DNA from: Sphingomonas sp. LR60
GTDB lineage: Bacteria; Pseudomonadota; Alphaproteobacteria; Sphingomonadales; Sphingomonadaceae
Reading direction: 5' to 3'
DNA length: 64,000 bases
Assembly: GCF_036855935.1 (NCBI RefSeq)
Contig: NZ_JASPFK010000001.1
Coordinates: 188,501 to 252,500 of the forward strand
Under the pieces are notes generated by a model. That model was not told the origin of the DNA and did no database searches. It was given only the letters and a program-made list of their open reading frames with translations. Shown piece by piece: positions 18,894-31,165 of the stretch. Within the stretch, counting starts at the first letter, position 1; the number at the start of each line of letters is the position of its first letter. The translations under genes and the position numbers were made by a program.

Positions 18894-20138
18894 ATGAAGA
18901 CGGAGAGCATCGAAGCGCGCGGCGTCGATTATTCGCGCGTATTCACTCAGGCGATCGACCGGCTTCATGCCGAAGGTCGATATCGCGTGTTCATCGACAT
19001 CCTGCGCAACAAGGGCATGTTCCCCAATGCGCGATGCTTCGCCGGGCATAACGGGCCGAAGCCGATCACCGTCTGGTGCTCCAACGACTATCTCGCGATG
19101 GGCCAGCATCCCAAGGTGATCGCGGCCATGGAGGAGGCGCTGCACGACGTCGGCGCGGGCTCGGGCGGCACGCGCAACATCGGCGGCAACACGCATTATC
19201 ACGTTGACCTCGAAACCGAGCTGGCCGATCTGCACGGCAAGCAGGCGGCGTTGCTGTTCACCTCCGGCTATGTTTCGAACGAGGCGACGCTGTCGACGCT
19301 CGCCAAGGTGCTGCCGGGCTGCATCATCTATTCGGACGAGCTGAACCACGCGTCGATGATCGCGGGGATCCGCAATTCCGGGTGCGAGAAGCGCGTGTTC
19401 CGGCACAACGACCTCGCACATCTCGAGGAATTGCTGGCCGCCGACGATTCGGCCGCGCCAAAGCTGATCGCGTTCGAGAGCGTCTATTCGATGGAAGGCG
19501 ACATCGCCCCGATCGCGGCGATCTGCGACCTGGCGGACAAGTATAATGCGCTGACCTATCTCGACGAGGTCCATGCGGTCGGCATGTACGGCCCGCGCGG
19601 CGGCGGCATCTCGGAGCGCGACGGGGTCGCTCACCGGCTGACGATCATCGAAGGGACGTTGGGCAAGGCGTTCGGGGTGATGGGCGGGTATATCGCGGCG
19701 GATCGTACGATCGTCGACGTGATCCGCTCCTATGCGCCGGGGTTCATCTTCACGACCTCGTTGTCGCCGGTGCTGGTCGCGGGCGTGCTGGCGAGCGTGC
19801 GGCACCTCAAGCAATCGAGCGCCGAGCGCGACGGCCAGCAGGCGGCGGCGGCGACGCTGAAGGCGATGCTGCGCGATGCAGGGTTGCCGGTGATGGCAGG
19901 CGAGACGCATATCGTGCCGGTGATGGTCGGCGACCCGGTGAAGGCCAAGAAGATCAGCGACATCCTGCTCGCCGAATATGGCGTGTACGTGCAGCCGATC
20001 AATTATCCGACCGTGCCGCGCGGGGCCGAGCGGCTGCGCTTCACGCCGGGACCCGCGCATAGCGAGGCGATGATGCGCGAGCTGGTTGGGGCACTGGTCG
20101 AGATCTGGGACCGGCTGGAGTTGCGCGCGGCGGCGTGA
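18894..20138 (+). CDS. hemA: 5-aminolevulinate synthase
   Basis: Condenses glycine with succinyl-CoA to 5-aminolevulinate (the Shemin route to haem used by alphaproteobacteria). It is a PLP enzyme of 414 residues. The glycine-rich segment [11 protein letters not shown], the PLP-ring Asp/His segment [12 protein letters not shown] and the Schiff-base lysine in GTLGKAFG (about residue 258) are intact. The ATG at 18894 gives the standard N-terminus ([15 protein letters not shown]); the in-frame codon at 18843 would add a hydrophilic leader not seen in the family. Convergent with an M48 protease gene 17 bases away. Confidence 0.95.
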   Translation: MKTESIEARGVDYSRVFTQAIDRLHAEGRYRVFIDILRNKGMFPNARCFAGHNGPKPITVWCSNDYLAMGQHPKVIAAMEEALHDVGAGSGGTRNIGGNTHYHVDLETELADLHGKQAALLFTSGYVSNEATLSTLAKVLPGCIIYSDELNHASMIAGIRNSGCEKRVFRHNDLAHLEELLAADDSAAPKLIAFESVYSMEGDIAPIAAICDLADKYNALTYLDEVHAVGMYGPRGGGISERDGVAHRLTIIEGTLGKAFGVMGGYIAADRTIVDVIRSYAPGFIFTTSLSPVLVAGVLASVRHLKQSSAERDGQQAAAATLKAMLRDAGLPVMAGETHIVPVMVGDPVKAKKISDILLAEYGVYVQPINYPTVPRGAERLRFTPGPAHSEAMMRELVGALVEIWDRLELRAAA

Positions 20139-20155
20139 GCGTTGGCGGCGACGGG

Positions 20156-21105
20156 CTAGTTCAAGCCCTCATCCCGCCTTGCCAGCAGCGGTGGAAAATA
20201 CGGTGTCGGCGCATCTGCCGGCATCGTCGCCAGTTCCCGCTCGATCGCCGCTGCGCGGTCCTTTGCCGAGGGGTGGGTGCGGCTGTGGAACATGCCGCCG
20301 TCGATCTTGCTGCCATATTCGCGCCAGAAGCGGACCGCGAGTTGCGGGTCCCAGCCGGCGTTGCGGAGCAGGTAGGCGCCGAGCAGGTCGGCTTCGGTTT
20401 CGGTCTGGCGGAACAGCCGCGCGTTGCGGCCGAATTCGGAGAGCAGCCCCCATTTGACCCCCGCCGCCTCCAGCCGGACACGGTGGCGCAGGATCGCATG
20501 CGCCAGTTCGTGCGCGACGACGACCGCGATCTGGTCGTCGCCGAAGCGCTCGAACAATGCGCCGCCGACCTGCACGACATGGCCGTCTGAGGAGGCGCCG
20601 AGCTTGGCACCGGTCAGCACCTCGAACTCGACGCGGCAGCCGGCGCGCGGCTGGACCGTGACCGCGTGCGCCGCACCGTCGCGGCGCAACGTCAGCGCGA
20701 TCGGGGCGGCGATCGGCAGCGCCGCGATCCGCGCCTGTGCGGCGTCGCGAGTCGCGCTGGTCAGCGCGTCGCCGGTGGTCGCCGGCGGAAGCGGCTGCGC
20801 GTCGATCGCGGTGATGCCGTCGTTGGCGAGCACCCCGGCCTGCGCGGCGGGTGCGCCCGGTACGATCAACTCGACCGCGACTGGCGCGGCAAAGGCGCTC
20901 CGCAAGTCAGCCGGATATTGATCGGCGGCGTGGAGCGTCGCGCCGATCACCGGCTGTTGCTCGCGACACAAAGGCGCATTGGCGGTGGTCAGCCGCCACG
21001 CGATCGCGGCGAGCCGCTGGTCTACTTCGAGCAGACTCGGCGCGGCGGCGGCGGGCAGCGCGACGAGCGCCAGCAGAATGGCCAGGAAACGGGACAACAT
21101 ACGCA

Positions 21106-21106
<1 letters not shown>
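20156..21106 (-). CDS. M48-family metalloprotease with PDZ-like insert
   Basis: Predicted periplasmic zinc protease of 316 residues. It has a signal peptide (about residues 1-21, ending AAAA), a PDZ-like stretch at about 75-150 (VPGAPAAQAGVLANDGITAI) and the zinc motif HELAH at about 200, with the third ligand probably in ETEADLLGAYLL. The ATG overlaps the dctD stop by one base (TAATG), so it is translationally coupled to the two-component system upstream. What the protease degrades is unknown. Confidence 0.85.
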
Positions 21107-22432
<1,326 letters not shown>

Positions 22433-22436
<4 letters not shown>

Positions 22437-24163
22437 GCGCGCTTCACCGACGCCATGAACGCCGCCCCGCCCAACGGCGACGCGACGATCCGCAACGCGC
22501 CGTCGAACTGCGCCATGATGTCGCGCGCGATGCCCAGCCCGAGGCCGAGCCCGTCGGGCTTGCCGGTGACGAAGGGGCTGAACACCTCCTCGCCAAGCGC
22601 CGGGTCGATCCCGCTGCCGTTATCGGCCACGATCAGGTCCACGCATTTCTCCCGTTCCTCCACCCGCACGGCAATGCGCGGATCGTCGCGCCCGGCCACC
22701 GCATCGACCGCATTGTTGAGCAGGTTGACGAGCACCTGCTCCAGCCGGACCCGCCCGGCGATCACCGACGGCTGGTCGCGGGCGGGCCAGTCGACCGCGA
22801 CGTTCGCGCCGCGCAGCCGGTCGCCGACCAGCAGCAAGGTGCCGTCGAGCACCTCGTCGAGCGCGACCGGCTCGATCCGCCCGCTGCCGCGGCGCGCGAA
22901 GCGGCGCATCTCCTGCGTGATCGAGCCGATCCGGGCGGTCAGCGCCACGGCACTTTCCAGCGTCGCGCGGACGCGATCGTTTCGTCCGGCGGCGAGATGG
23001 TGTTGCGCGTTCTCGGCGAGCGTGCGGATCGTCGCCACCGGCTGATTGATTTCATGCGCCAGCCCCGCGGTGATCGATCCCAGCGACGCGAGGCGATTGG
23101 CCTGCGCCAGTTCCTCGCGTGCGGCGCGGAAGCGCTGGTCGGCGTCGGCGCGCCGTTCCATCTCGGCGCTCAATTCGGCGGTGCGTTCGCTGACGGCGGC
23201 CTGCAATTGCGCGCGTACCCGCGCCGCGCGCGCCAGCCGGGTCGTCCGCCACACCAGCAACCCGGTCAGCAACAACAGCACGAGCGCGAAGGTGGCGGTC
23301 GCGAGGCGGGCCAGCGCCGCGGCGTCGCGCAGCGCGCGCGCGATCGGGACGACGCGGACGAGCTGCCAGCCGGGCACGTCCAGCGCGGTGGCGACCGTCA
23401 ATTGCCTTGGATCGGCACCGGGGCGCAGATGCGTCGGCGGCAGCGGTTCGTCACCGAACTGCCCGCTGGCGCGGATCGCGGCGCGGGTGGCGGGTGAAAG
23501 CGGCCGGAGCGTGCGCAGCACCTCGCGCGGGTCGGTGGTCGCGAGCACGATGCCATCGCGGTTGACCAGCAACGTCGTGCCGGGATCGTTACGCCAGACG
23601 CGCGTCACCGCGTCGAACTCGACCTTGACCACCACCGCACCGGCCGCACGGCCCGCAGCGTCGATGCGGCGACTGAGGAACAGTCCTGGCCGCCCGCTGA
23701 CGTTGCCCAGCGCGAAATACTCGGCGCTGCCGTCGCGCATCGCCAGCCGGTAATAAGGGCGGAAGCGATAGACGTGGCCGACGAAGCTGTCGGGCGAGGC
23801 GGCGTTCGAGGCCGCCACCGTCATCCCGCGCGCATCGATCACATAAATCACCGCGGCGCCGGTGCGCTGCGCGAGCGGGGCGAGCTTTCGATCGAGCCGC
23901 CGGGCCGCGCCGGCACCGTTCCCGCCGGCGAGCGCGTCACGCAAGTCGCTGTATTCGCTGAGGACGATCGGGAGCAGTCGATATTTGTCTAGTTCGCTGT
24001 CGAGCAGCCGCGCCTGCTGACGCGCGGTCGCGAGCGCCGCCGCATGCGCATCGGACCGCGCGCGGCCGGCGCTCCACGACGAGACGGCGAAATAGAAGAG
24101 CGTCGTCGACGCGATGAGCGCCGCCGCCACGACCAGCCGCAAGGAAAGACGCGCGGGCGACAT
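22433..24163 (-). CDS. DctB-like sensor histidine kinase
   Basis: Membrane histidine kinase of about 576 residues. A transmembrane segment at about 10-30 and another near 285-305 flank a periplasmic double-Cache/PDC sensor domain of the dicarboxylate type (YRFRPYYRLAMRDG, AEYFALGNVSGRPGLFLSRRI). After a short coiled linker come the phospho-accepting His in AHEINQPVATI and the ATPase boxes (NLLNNAVDA, DNGSGI, GLGLGIARDI). The ATG at 24163 was chosen over a GTG 12 codons upstream. Transcribed with dctD and divergent from the porin gene, it probably senses an organic acid. Confidence 0.88.
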
Positions 24164-24304
24164 GCGTGCAGGATATTGCAACGGCGGTGGTGAAGTCACG
24201 CGGGTTCTCGCGAGCGCGGCCCTGATCTACCGCAAGGTTGCCAAAAAGTTACGAGTGTTTTCATGTTTTTAGCATACCGCGCCGCTGATTTTTGCGATCG
24301 TGCC

Positions 24305-24326
24305 TGTGCACGTCATGCTGTGCACA
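24305..24326. promoter_or_regulatory. dyad TGTGCA-N10-TGCACA, candidate operator
   Basis: A perfect inverted repeat lies 30 bases before the porin ATG, in the gap between the divergent dctB-like and porin genes. Each half site is part of the palindrome GTGCAC. The position fits a binding site for the neighbouring DctD-like regulator or another repressor. No -24/-12 sigma-54 promoter is visible in this gap. Confidence 0.4.
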
Positions 24327-24355
24327 AGCCGAGGAACACGGCGAGAGAGGACCGA

Positions 24356-25888
24356 ATGTACAGCATTTCCAATGGCGCACAGGCGAAGGTGACGCGTGGG
24401 GCAGCCATTCGCGGGCTCCTGATCGGCGCGTCGGCGCTGGTCGCGACCCCTGCACTCGCCGATCCCGCCGCCGCTCCGCAGATCACCGGGACGAAGGAAG
24501 CGCCCGCGACCCCGTCCGTGGTCGGCTATCCGGCGTTCGGCAACGGCGAGGGCACCGTCTCGGGCAAGTACAACGTCTCGCGTTGGGCCGAGGACTGGAG
24601 GTCGATGCGCGATCCGGCGAAACGCGACGATCCGCTCGATCGCCTGAAGTTCCTGCCGCTGACACCGCAGGGCGACGTCTATCTGACGCTCTCGGGTGAG
24701 TTCCGCTTCCGTGTTCAGGAAACCACCAACCCCGATCTGCGCGATCGTCCGGCGCAGCGGCAGGACCGCAACCGCGTCTATGTCGGCGCCGACCTGCATC
24801 TGGGCGAGCATGTCCGCTTCTACGGCGAGCTGGCCCATGCCGGGGTCAGCGGCGTGAACATCGGAACGCCCGCGGGGAACATCACCAACAAGCTGATGCT
24901 GCAGCAGGGTTTCGGTGAAGTCATGGGCCGGATCGGCGGTGCCGAGGTCGGCGTGCGTGGCGGGCGGCAGGAGTTTTCGGATGGGCCGAACCTGCTGACC
25001 TCGGTCCGCGACGACCCGACGCTGCACTTCGTGCTCGATGGCGTGCGCGGCTATGTGCGGGGCAAGCGGGTCCGCGCCGACGTGTTCGACCTCCGCTACG
25101 TCAATTACGGGCGCGAGGGGTTGAGCGACGACCGAACCGACGGAACGCGGCGGTTCAGCGGCGTGACGTTCGGCTATGCGATCCCCTCCGACTTCCTTGG
25201 CACGTCCAAGCTGTTCTTCGACCCGTTCGTCTGGCGGCTGCGCACCCGAGGTGCGGTATGGGGACCGCAGACCGCGCGTGAGGAGCGGATGTTCTACGGC
25301 CTGCACCTTTATGGCGACGTAGACCGGGCGACAATCGACTGGACGATCAATCACCAGGGCGGCGACTTCAACGATCGCAAGATCGACGCCTGGCAGGCGT
25401 TCCTCGCCCAGACGTGGCGGGTCGGCAAGTCGGCGAGCGCGCCCCGTGTCGGCGTCCATGTCGATTACGGCAGCGGCGGCGGCGGGGCGAGCGGGCAGGG
25501 TGATCTGCGTACCGCCAGCGGGCTGTACGGCAACAACATCTATTACAGCTACCAGCTGTTCCTGACCCCGACCAATCTGATCGCGATCTCGCCCAACGTC
25601 ACGGTGCAGCCGGTCAAGAACCTGCGCGTCACCGGCGAATATACGATGGCCTATCGCCCGAACGAGAACGAGGCGGTGTATCGCGCCTCGGGTGCGGCGT
25701 TCGCCAACACGCAGAACGTCGACGGCAAGCATATCGCCGACCTGATCCGGTTGCAGGCGGTGTGGGCACTGACCCCGCGTATCTCGCTGACCGGGCGATA
25801 CGAGCATATGATGGTCAAGGATGCGCTGGCCAATGCCGGCTACAAGGACTCGGACTTCCTTGCGGGCTGGGTCAGCTTCCGGTTCTAA
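24356..25888 (+). CDS. alginate-export (AlgE-type) family outer-membrane porin
   Basis: Predicted outer-membrane beta-barrel of 510 residues. The signal peptide ends near residue 36 (ATPALADP). The body is rich in alternating aromatic/polar strands, with Phe at the C-terminus (WVSFRF), the usual mark of outer-membrane barrels. The family annotation rests on overall character (YLTLSGEFRFRVQE, NRVYVGADLHLGEHVRFYGELAHAG); the transported compound cannot be read off. The ATG at 24356 follows a GAGAGAGG ribosome site. A KgtP-like carrier follows 16 bases downstream, so this is likely the outer-membrane entry for the same substrate. Confidence 0.8.
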   Translation: MYSISNGAQAKVTRGAAIRGLLIGASALVATPALADPAAAPQITGTKEAPATPSVVGYPAFGNGEGTVSGKYNVSRWAEDWRSMRDPAKRDDPLDRLKFLPLTPQGDVYLTLSGEFRFRVQETTNPDLRDRPAQRQDRNRVYVGADLHLGEHVRFYGELAHAGVSGVNIGTPAGNITNKLMLQQGFGEVMGRIGGAEVGVRGGRQEFSDGPNLLTSVRDDPTLHFVLDGVRGYVRGKRVRADVFDLRYVNYGREGLSDDRTDGTRRFSGVTFGYAIPSDFLGTSKLFFDPFVWRLRTRGAVWGPQTAREERMFYGLHLYGDVDRATIDWTINHQGGDFNDRKIDAWQAFLAQTWRVGKSASAPRVGVHVDYGSGGGGASGQGDLRTASGLYGNNIYYSYQLFLTPTNLIAISPNVTVQPVKNLRVTGEYTMAYRPNENEAVYRASGAAFANTQNVDGKHIADLIRLQAVWALTPRISLTGRYEHMMVKDALANAGYKDSDFLAGWVSFRF

Positions 25889-25904
25889 AAATAGGAGAGG
25901 CACG

Positions 25905-27191
25905 ATGGCGGGAACGCCGGATACTGACAATCGACTGAAATCCATTATCGGAGGATCGACCGGCAATCTGGTCGAATGGTTCGATTGGTACGTCTATTCG
26001 GCGTTCACGCTCTATTTCGCGCCGCACTTCTTCCCGTCGGGCGACCAGACCGCGCAATTGCTGAGCGCGGCGGCGGTGTTCGCGGTCGGCTTCGTCATGC
26101 GCCCGATCGGCGCGTGGATCATGGGCATCTATGCCGACCGCAAGGGGCGCAAGGCCGGGCTGACGCTGTCGGTGACGCTGATGTGCGCGGGCTCGCTGAT
26201 CATCGCCTGTACGCCGGGTTATGAGACGATCGGGCTTGCCGCGCCCGCGCTGCTGGTGCTCGCGCGGTTGATGCAGGGGTTGTCGGTCGGCGGCGAATAT
26301 GGCGCGAGCGCGACCTATCTGTCGGAGATGGCGGGGAAGGAGCGGCGCGGTTTCTACTCGGCGTTCCAATATGTCACGCTGATCTCGGGGCAGCTGCTGG
26401 CGATCATGGTGCTGTTGATCCTCCAATCCGTGATGCCGCGGACCGAGCTGGAATCATGGGGCTGGCGGATTCCGTTCGTGGTCGGCGCCTTCCTGGCGGT
26501 CGTCGTCTTCTACCTGCGCCGTGGACTGGCCGAGACGCAGAGCTTCAAGAATGCCCACGCGAGTGATGCGCCCAAATCGGGGTTCATCGCGTTGTTGAAG
26601 AATCATCCGCGTGAGACCGCGCTGGTGATGCTGCTGACCGCCGGGGGTACGCTCGCCTTCTACGCTTACTCGATCTACATGCAGAAGTTCCTGGTCAACA
26701 CCTCGGGCTTCTCCAAGGAAGTCGCGACGCAGATCAACGCCGTCACGCTGTTCGTCTTCATGCTGCTCCAGCCGCTCGCGGGCGGGCTGTCGGACCGGAT
26801 CGGGCGCAAGCCGCTGATGGTCGCGTTCGGGGTCGCGGGGGTGTTGTTCACCTATCCGATCTTCTCTGCGCTGGAAGCGACGCGCAGCCCGCTGACCGCC
26901 GGGTTGCTGGTGATGGCGTCGCTGATCATCGTCACCGGCTATACGTCGATCAATGCGGTGGTGAAGGCGGAGCTGTTCCCCGCGCACATCCGCGCGCTGG
27001 GCGTCGCGCTGCCTTACGCGCTGGCGAACACGTTGTTCGGCGGGACCGCCGAATATGTCGCGCTCAGCTTCAAGAGCCATGGGTGGGAGCAGGGCTTCTA
27101 CTGGTATGTCACGGTGATGATCGGGATCTCGCTGCTCGTGTATCTGCGGATGCGCGATACCGGACGGAACAGCCTGATCAGCGAGGATTGA
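25905..27191 (+). CDS. MFS transporter, metabolite:H+ symporter (KgtP-like)
   Basis: Inner-membrane proton symporter of 428 residues with 12 predicted helices. Signatures of the metabolite:H+ symporter family are seen: GNLVEWFDWYVYS at the start of helix 1, GIYADRKGRKAGL in the loop between helices 2 and 3, RLMQGLSVGGEYGASATYL and SDRIGRKPLM. The closest described relatives are alpha-ketoglutarate permeases. Together with the porin and the DctB/DctD-like system this suggests a di- or tricarboxylate/2-oxoacid substrate (inference). GGAGAGG precedes the ATG. Confidence 0.85.
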   Translation: MAGTPDTDNRLKSIIGGSTGNLVEWFDWYVYSAFTLYFAPHFFPSGDQTAQLLSAAAVFAVGFVMRPIGAWIMGIYADRKGRKAGLTLSVTLMCAGSLIIACTPGYETIGLAAPALLVLARLMQGLSVGGEYGASATYLSEMAGKERRGFYSAFQYVTLISGQLLAIMVLLILQSVMPRTELESWGWRIPFVVGAFLAVVVFYLRRGLAETQSFKNAHASDAPKSGFIALLKNHPRETALVMLLTAGGTLAFYAYSIYMQKFLVNTSGFSKEVATQINAVTLFVFMLLQPLAGGLSDRIGRKPLMVAFGVAGVLFTYPIFSALEATRSPLTAGLLVMASLIIVTGYTSINAVVKAELFPAHIRALGVALPYALANTLFGGTAEYVALSFKSHGWEQGFYWYVTVMIGISLLVYLRMRDTGRNSLISED

Positions 27192-27239
27192 TCGTCAATC
27201 TCCGTTCGTGCCGAGGAGGCATCGAGCGACGTCGAGAGG

Positions 27240-27318
27240 CCGTCTCGAAGTACGGTTGTCGCGCGTGCCCTTCGAGACGGGGCGTCGACAGGCTCAGCCC
27301 CTCCTCAGGGCGAACGGG
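27240..27318. repeat. hairpin repeat with CCGTCTCGAAG arms
   Basis: A perfect 11-base inverted repeat, CCGTCTCGAAG / CTTCGAGACGG (27240-27250 and 27270-27280), is followed by the segment GACAGGCTCAGCCCCTCCTC up to about 27318. It looks like a dispersed repeat. A short related piece (TTCAGGGCGAACGGG) occurs near 62588-62602. Confidence 0.5.
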
Positions 27319-27396
27319 GGTAGAGAAGGCGGTTGTGGGTAACGGCCGGCGGGCGGGTGGTTCCCCTCGCCGCACCGGATCGCTACATCCGCGCGC

Positions 27397-29433
27397 ATGA
27401 CCGATACGCTGCTCGACCCGCTCGTCCTCCCCGACTTCGCCGCGCTGACCCCGGAGGCGATCGCCCCGGCGCTCGACGCCGCCATCGCGCGCCATGCCGA
27501 GGCGGTCGAGATCGTCACGCGCGACCGTCCGACAAGCTTCGAACAGGCGTGGCTGCCGCTGGAACGTGCCGAGGCGGGGATCGATGCCTTGTGGTCGGCA
27601 GTGCCGCACCTGCGCGGGGTCGCGGACACGCCCGAGTTGCGCGCCGCCCACGCCGCCGGGCAGGAGAAGCTGGTCCAGCATTTCATGGCGGTGGCGCAAA
27701 ACCGCGACCTGTACGACGTGCTGACCGCATTGGAGACGTCGCCCGATTTCGCCGCGCTGCCGCAGGCCGATCGCGTTGCGGTCGAACATGCGATCCGTGA
27801 CTTCCGGCTCGCGGGTGTCGCGCTCGACGATGCGGAGCGTGAGCGGTTCGCGGCGGTCTCGGTCGAGCTGTCGGCGCTGTCGACCGAGTTCGGCAGCGCA
27901 GTGCTGGATGCCACCGACGCCTGGACCTGCCACATCACCGACGAGGTACGACTCGCGGGCATCTCCGCGCCCGACCGGGCGATGTTCGCCGCCGCAGCGC
28001 AGGCCAAGGGGCTGGACGGCTGGCTGGTCACGCTCCAGCAGCCGAGCGTCAATGCGGTGCTGACCTTCGCCGAGGATCGCGACCTGCGTGCCGACGTGTA
28101 CCGCGCTTATGGCACGCGCGCCTCGGATCAGGGACCGAACGTGGGCACGCACGACAATGGCCCGCGGATCGCGCGGATCCTCGCGCTGCGGCGCGAGGCG
28201 GCGGCGCTGCTCGGCTTCACCGATCCGGTCGCGCTGTCGCTGGAAACCAAGATGGCGCCGAACGCGGGCGAGGTGCTCGCCTTCCTGCGCGACCTCGGCC
28301 AACGCGCGAAGCCGGCGGCGCAGCGCGACCTGGATGCGTTGCGCGCCTTTGCGGCGGACGAGCTGGGGATTGCCGACCTTCAGCCATGGGATGCCGGATT
28401 TGCCGCCAACCGTTTGCGGCTGGCCCAATACGCGGTCGATGAGCAGGAGGTGCGTGGCTATTTCCCGGTCGAGCGCGTCACCGCCGGCTGGCAGGCGTTG
28501 CTCGGGCAGCTGTTCGGGTTGCGGCTCACGCGGCGCGACGACGTGCCGCTCTATCACCCCGATGCGCATTACTATGACGTCGCCGACGACAGCGGCGAGG
28601 TGTTCGCGGGCCTGTATCTCGACCTCCACGCCCGTCCCGGGAAGCGCGGTGGCGCGTGGATGGCGCAGGCCCGGCCGCGGCTGCGCGACGGCAACACGAC
28701 GCGCGTGCCGGTCGCCTATCTGGTCTGCAATTTCGCACCGAAGGGTGAGGGGCAGCCGTCGCTGCTGAGCCATAGCGATGTCGTGACGTTGCTCCACGAA
28801 ACCGGGCATTGCCTCCACCATCTGTTCACGCGCGTCGACCGGCCGTCGATCGCCGGGACGAGCGGGTTCGAGTGGGATGCGGTCGAGCTTCCCAGCCAGT
28901 TGATGGAGGATTTCGCCTGGGATCGTGCGGTGCTGACCGCGATGTCCGGCCATTATGAGAGCGGCGCGCCGCTGCCGCCCGAATTGTTCGACCGGATGGT
29001 CGCGGCGCGACGCTTTCAATCGGGGATGTTCATCGTCCGCCAGCTGGAGTTCGCGCTGTTCGACCTGCTGCTCCACCTCGGCACGATGGGCAGCGATCCG
29101 ATGGAGGTGATCGAGGCGGTGCGTGACGAAGTGTCGGTGCTGCGCCCGCCCGCATGGCATCGCTTCCCGCACGCGTTCAGCCATATCTTCGCGGGCGGCT
29201 ATGCCTCTGGCTATTACAGCTATCTGTGGGCGGAGGTGCTGGCGGCCGACGGGTTCGGCAGGTTTGCGGAGAACGGGCTGGTCGATCGCGCGACGGGTAC
29301 GGCGCTGCGCGAGGAAGTGTTGTCGCGCGGCGCGACGCGCCCGGCGGCGGAGAGCTTCCGCGCCTTCCGCGGGCGTGACGCCGATCCGGTCGCGATGCTG
29401 GTCCGGCACGGGTTGCTGGAGGATGCGCAGTGA
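27397..29433 (+). CDS. prlC: M3-family oligopeptidase A
   Basis: Cytosolic zinc metallopeptidase of 678 residues that degrades oligopeptides, including cleaved signal peptides. The zinc motif HETGH starts at His467, and the later Glu ligand lies in [19 protein letters not shown]. The N-terminal segment ([22 protein letters not shown]) matches oligopeptidase A rather than Dcp. The C-terminal signature [20 protein letters not shown] is intact. Its stop overlaps the next gene as GTGA, linking it to the asparaginase-like protein in an operon. Confidence 0.92.
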   Translation: MTDTLLDPLVLPDFAALTPEAIAPALDAAIARHAEAVEIVTRDRPTSFEQAWLPLERAEAGIDALWSAVPHLRGVADTPELRAAHAAGQEKLVQHFMAVAQNRDLYDVLTALETSPDFAALPQADRVAVEHAIRDFRLAGVALDDAERERFAAVSVELSALSTEFGSAVLDATDAWTCHITDEVRLAGISAPDRAMFAAAAQAKGLDGWLVTLQQPSVNAVLTFAEDRDLRADVYRAYGTRASDQGPNVGTHDNGPRIARILALRREAAALLGFTDPVALSLETKMAPNAGEVLAFLRDLGQRAKPAAQRDLDALRAFAADELGIADLQPWDAGFAANRLRLAQYAVDEQEVRGYFPVERVTAGWQALLGQLFGLRLTRRDDVPLYHPDAHYYDVADDSGEVFAGLYLDLHARPGKRGGAWMAQARPRLRDGNTTRVPVAYLVCNFAPKGEGQPSLLSHSDVVTLLHETGHCLHHLFTRVDRPSIAGTSGFEWDAVELPSQLMEDFAWDRAVLTAMSGHYESGAPLPPELFDRMVAARRFQSGMFIVRQLEFALFDLLLHLGTMGSDPMEVIEAVRDEVSVLRPPAWHRFPHAFSHIFAGGYASGYYSYLWAEVLAADGFGRFAENGLVDRATGTALREEVLSRGATRPAAESFRAFRGRDADPVAMLVRHGLLEDAQ

Positions 29434-29912
29434 GCGTGTTGATCCTCACCACCGGCGGGACGATCGACAAGCTCTATTTCGACGCGCTCAGCGAATATCA
29501 GATCGGCGACAGCGTGGTCGACCGGTTGCTCAAGACCGCGCGCGTCGCGCTGCCGTTTCGGGTGCAGGAGTTGCTGCGCAAGGACAGCCTGGAACTGACC
29601 GACGACGATCGCGCGCAGATCGCGCAGGCGGTGGCGGATGCGCCCGAGCGGCGGATCGTCATCACGCATGGCACCGATACGATGACCGACACCGCGAAGG
29701 TGCTGGCGGGCAGGACGGACAAGACGATCGTGCTGGTCGGTGCGCTCGCCCCGGCGCGGTTCGCGGAGAGCGACGCCAGCTTCAACCTGGGCATGGCGTT
29801 CGCCACCGCGCAGGTGGCCGCGCCGGGGGTGTGGATCGCGATGAACGGCACGATCTTCGACGGGACGAAGGTGCGCAAGGATCGCTCGATCAACAGCTTC
29901 GTGGCGGCATGA
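29430..29912 (+). CDS. single-domain asparaginase-like protein
   Basis: A 160-residue protein matching only the N-terminal domain of type I/II asparaginases. Both catalytic threonine motifs are kept: LTTGGTIDK at the start and THGTDTM near residue 75, plus [11 protein letters not shown]. The C-terminal domain that closes the active site across the dimer is absent, and the next gene starts at once, so this is not a local truncation. Such short proteins recur in proteobacteria and their activity is unclear to me. GTG start overlapping the prlC stop. Confidence 0.8.
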   Translation: MSVLILTTGGTIDKLYFDALSEYQIGDSVVDRLLKTARVALPFRVQELLRKDSLELTDDDRAQIAQAVADAPERRIVITHGTDTMTDTAKVLAGRTDKTIVLVGALAPARFAESDASFNLGMAFATAQVAAPGVWIAMNGTIFDGTKVRKDRSINSFVAA

Positions 29913-30958
29913 TGCGCGCCTGGCTGGCGGAGGCGATCCGGCGGATCGAGGCGGATTACAACCGCAGCGCCGACACGCACCTGATCCAGGTCGACCTGCC
30001 GCATCATGACGGCATCCAGCTGTACCTGAAGGACGAAAGCAGCCACCCGACCGGCAGCCTGAAGCACCGGCTGGCGCGTTCGCTGTTTCTCTATGCGCTC
30101 TGCAACGAATGGATCGGGCCGGATACGTGCGTGATCGAGGCGTCGTCGGGGTCGACCGCGGTCAGCGAAGCGTATTTTGCGAAGATGCTCGGGCTGCGCT
30201 TTATTGCTGTTGTGCCAGCGGCGACTGCCGCGCCCAAGCTGGATGCGATCCGCTTCCATGGCGGCGAGATCCATGCGGTCGACGATCCGCGCACCGTCTA
30301 TGACGTCGCAAACGCCCTCGCGGCGGAGACGGGCGGGCACTACCTCGACCAGTTCACCTATGCCGAGCGTGCGACCGACTGGCGCGGCAACAACAATATC
30401 GCCGAGAGCATCTTCGCGCAGATGGCCGAGGAAGAACATCCGGTGCCGTCGTGGATCGTGTGCGGGGCGGGGACCGGCGGTACCTCGGCGACGATCGGGC
30501 GCTTCATCCGTTATCGTCGCCACGCGACGCGGCTGTGCGTCGCCGATCCGGTGCACTCGATCTTCCATCGCCATTATGCCGATCGCGCGGCGGTGGCGCT
30601 GCCCGAGGGTTGCGCGTCGCGGATCGAAGGGATCGGGCGGCCGCGCGTCGAGCCGAGTTTCGTGCCGGGCGTGATCGACCGGATGATCGCGGTCGAGGAC
30701 GGTGACAGCATCGGGGCGATGCGGGCTCTGGGGCAGGTGCTGGGGCGGCGCGTCGGCGGGTCGACCGGGACCAACCTGTGGGCGTGCGCGCAGCTGATCG
30801 GCGAGATGGCGGCGCGGGGCGAGCGCGGGAGCATCGTGACGCTGCTGTGCGACGGTGGCGATCGTTATGGGTGCACCTATCACGACGAGCGCTGGCTGGC
30901 GGAGAGCGGGTTGGCGTGGCAGCGGGCCGAGGCAGAGATTGGGGCGTTGCTGACGTAA
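29909..30958 (+). CDS. PLP-dependent cysteine-synthase-family enzyme (Cds1-like)
   Basis: Fold-type II PLP enzyme of 349 residues. The PLP lysine is in [11 protein letters not shown] (about residue 50), the substrate loop reads [19 protein letters not shown], and the phosphate-binding loop is [13 protein letters not shown]. The family includes cysteine synthases, and the overall length and pattern also fit the Cds1-type cysteine desulfhydrase of mycobacteria; which reaction it runs is not settled. ATG overlaps the preceding stop as ATGA, so three genes (prlC, asparaginase-like, this) form one operon. Confidence 0.82.
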   Translation: MMRAWLAEAIRRIEADYNRSADTHLIQVDLPHHDGIQLYLKDESSHPTGSLKHRLARSLFLYALCNEWIGPDTCVIEASSGSTAVSEAYFAKMLGLRFIAVVPAATAAPKLDAIRFHGGEIHAVDDPRTVYDVANALAAETGGHYLDQFTYAERATDWRGNNNIAESIFAQMAEEEHPVPSWIVCGAGTGGTSATIGRFIRYRRHATRLCVADPVHSIFHRHYADRAAVALPEGCASRIEGIGRPRVEPSFVPGVIDRMIAVEDGDSIGAMRALGQVLGRRVGGSTGTNLWACAQLIGEMAARGERGSIVTLLCDGGDRYGCTYHDERWLAESGLAWQRAEAEIGALLT

Positions 30959-30980
30959 CGTTCGTAATGACGGCGCCCTT

Positions 30981-31074
30981 CGTCATTCCCGCGCAGGCGG
31001 GAATCCAGAACCTCTGACGTTTCGGCCCTTGCGAGAACCTGCGCGTCTGGATCCCCGCCTTCGCGGGGATGACG
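30981..31074. repeat. hairpin repeat, family with CGTCATTCCCGCG ends
   Basis: Arms CGTCATTCCCGCGCAGGCGG... and the complement ending GGGGATGACG flank a centre of about 35 bases containing AACCTCTGACGT. Four more copies with the same arms and centre lie at 43508, 48460, 50033 and 62640. Here it sits between two same-strand genes. Confidence 0.8.
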
Positions 31075-31165
31075 ATGGCGGCGAAGGCTCGCCCAGGCCC
31101 GACCCACATCAACAGTGGGCCATTACCGCTTCCCCGCGCCCGCCCCATCGGTTAACAGCCCTGCC

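Noticed and set aside
24200..24356. sigma-54 promoter expected before the porin gene
   Set aside because: I checked each GC for GG twelve bases upstream and found no acceptable -24/-12 pair.
27178..29409. 743-codon minus-strand open frame opposite prlC
   Set aside because: Low-complexity translation and a clear M3 peptidase on the other strand.
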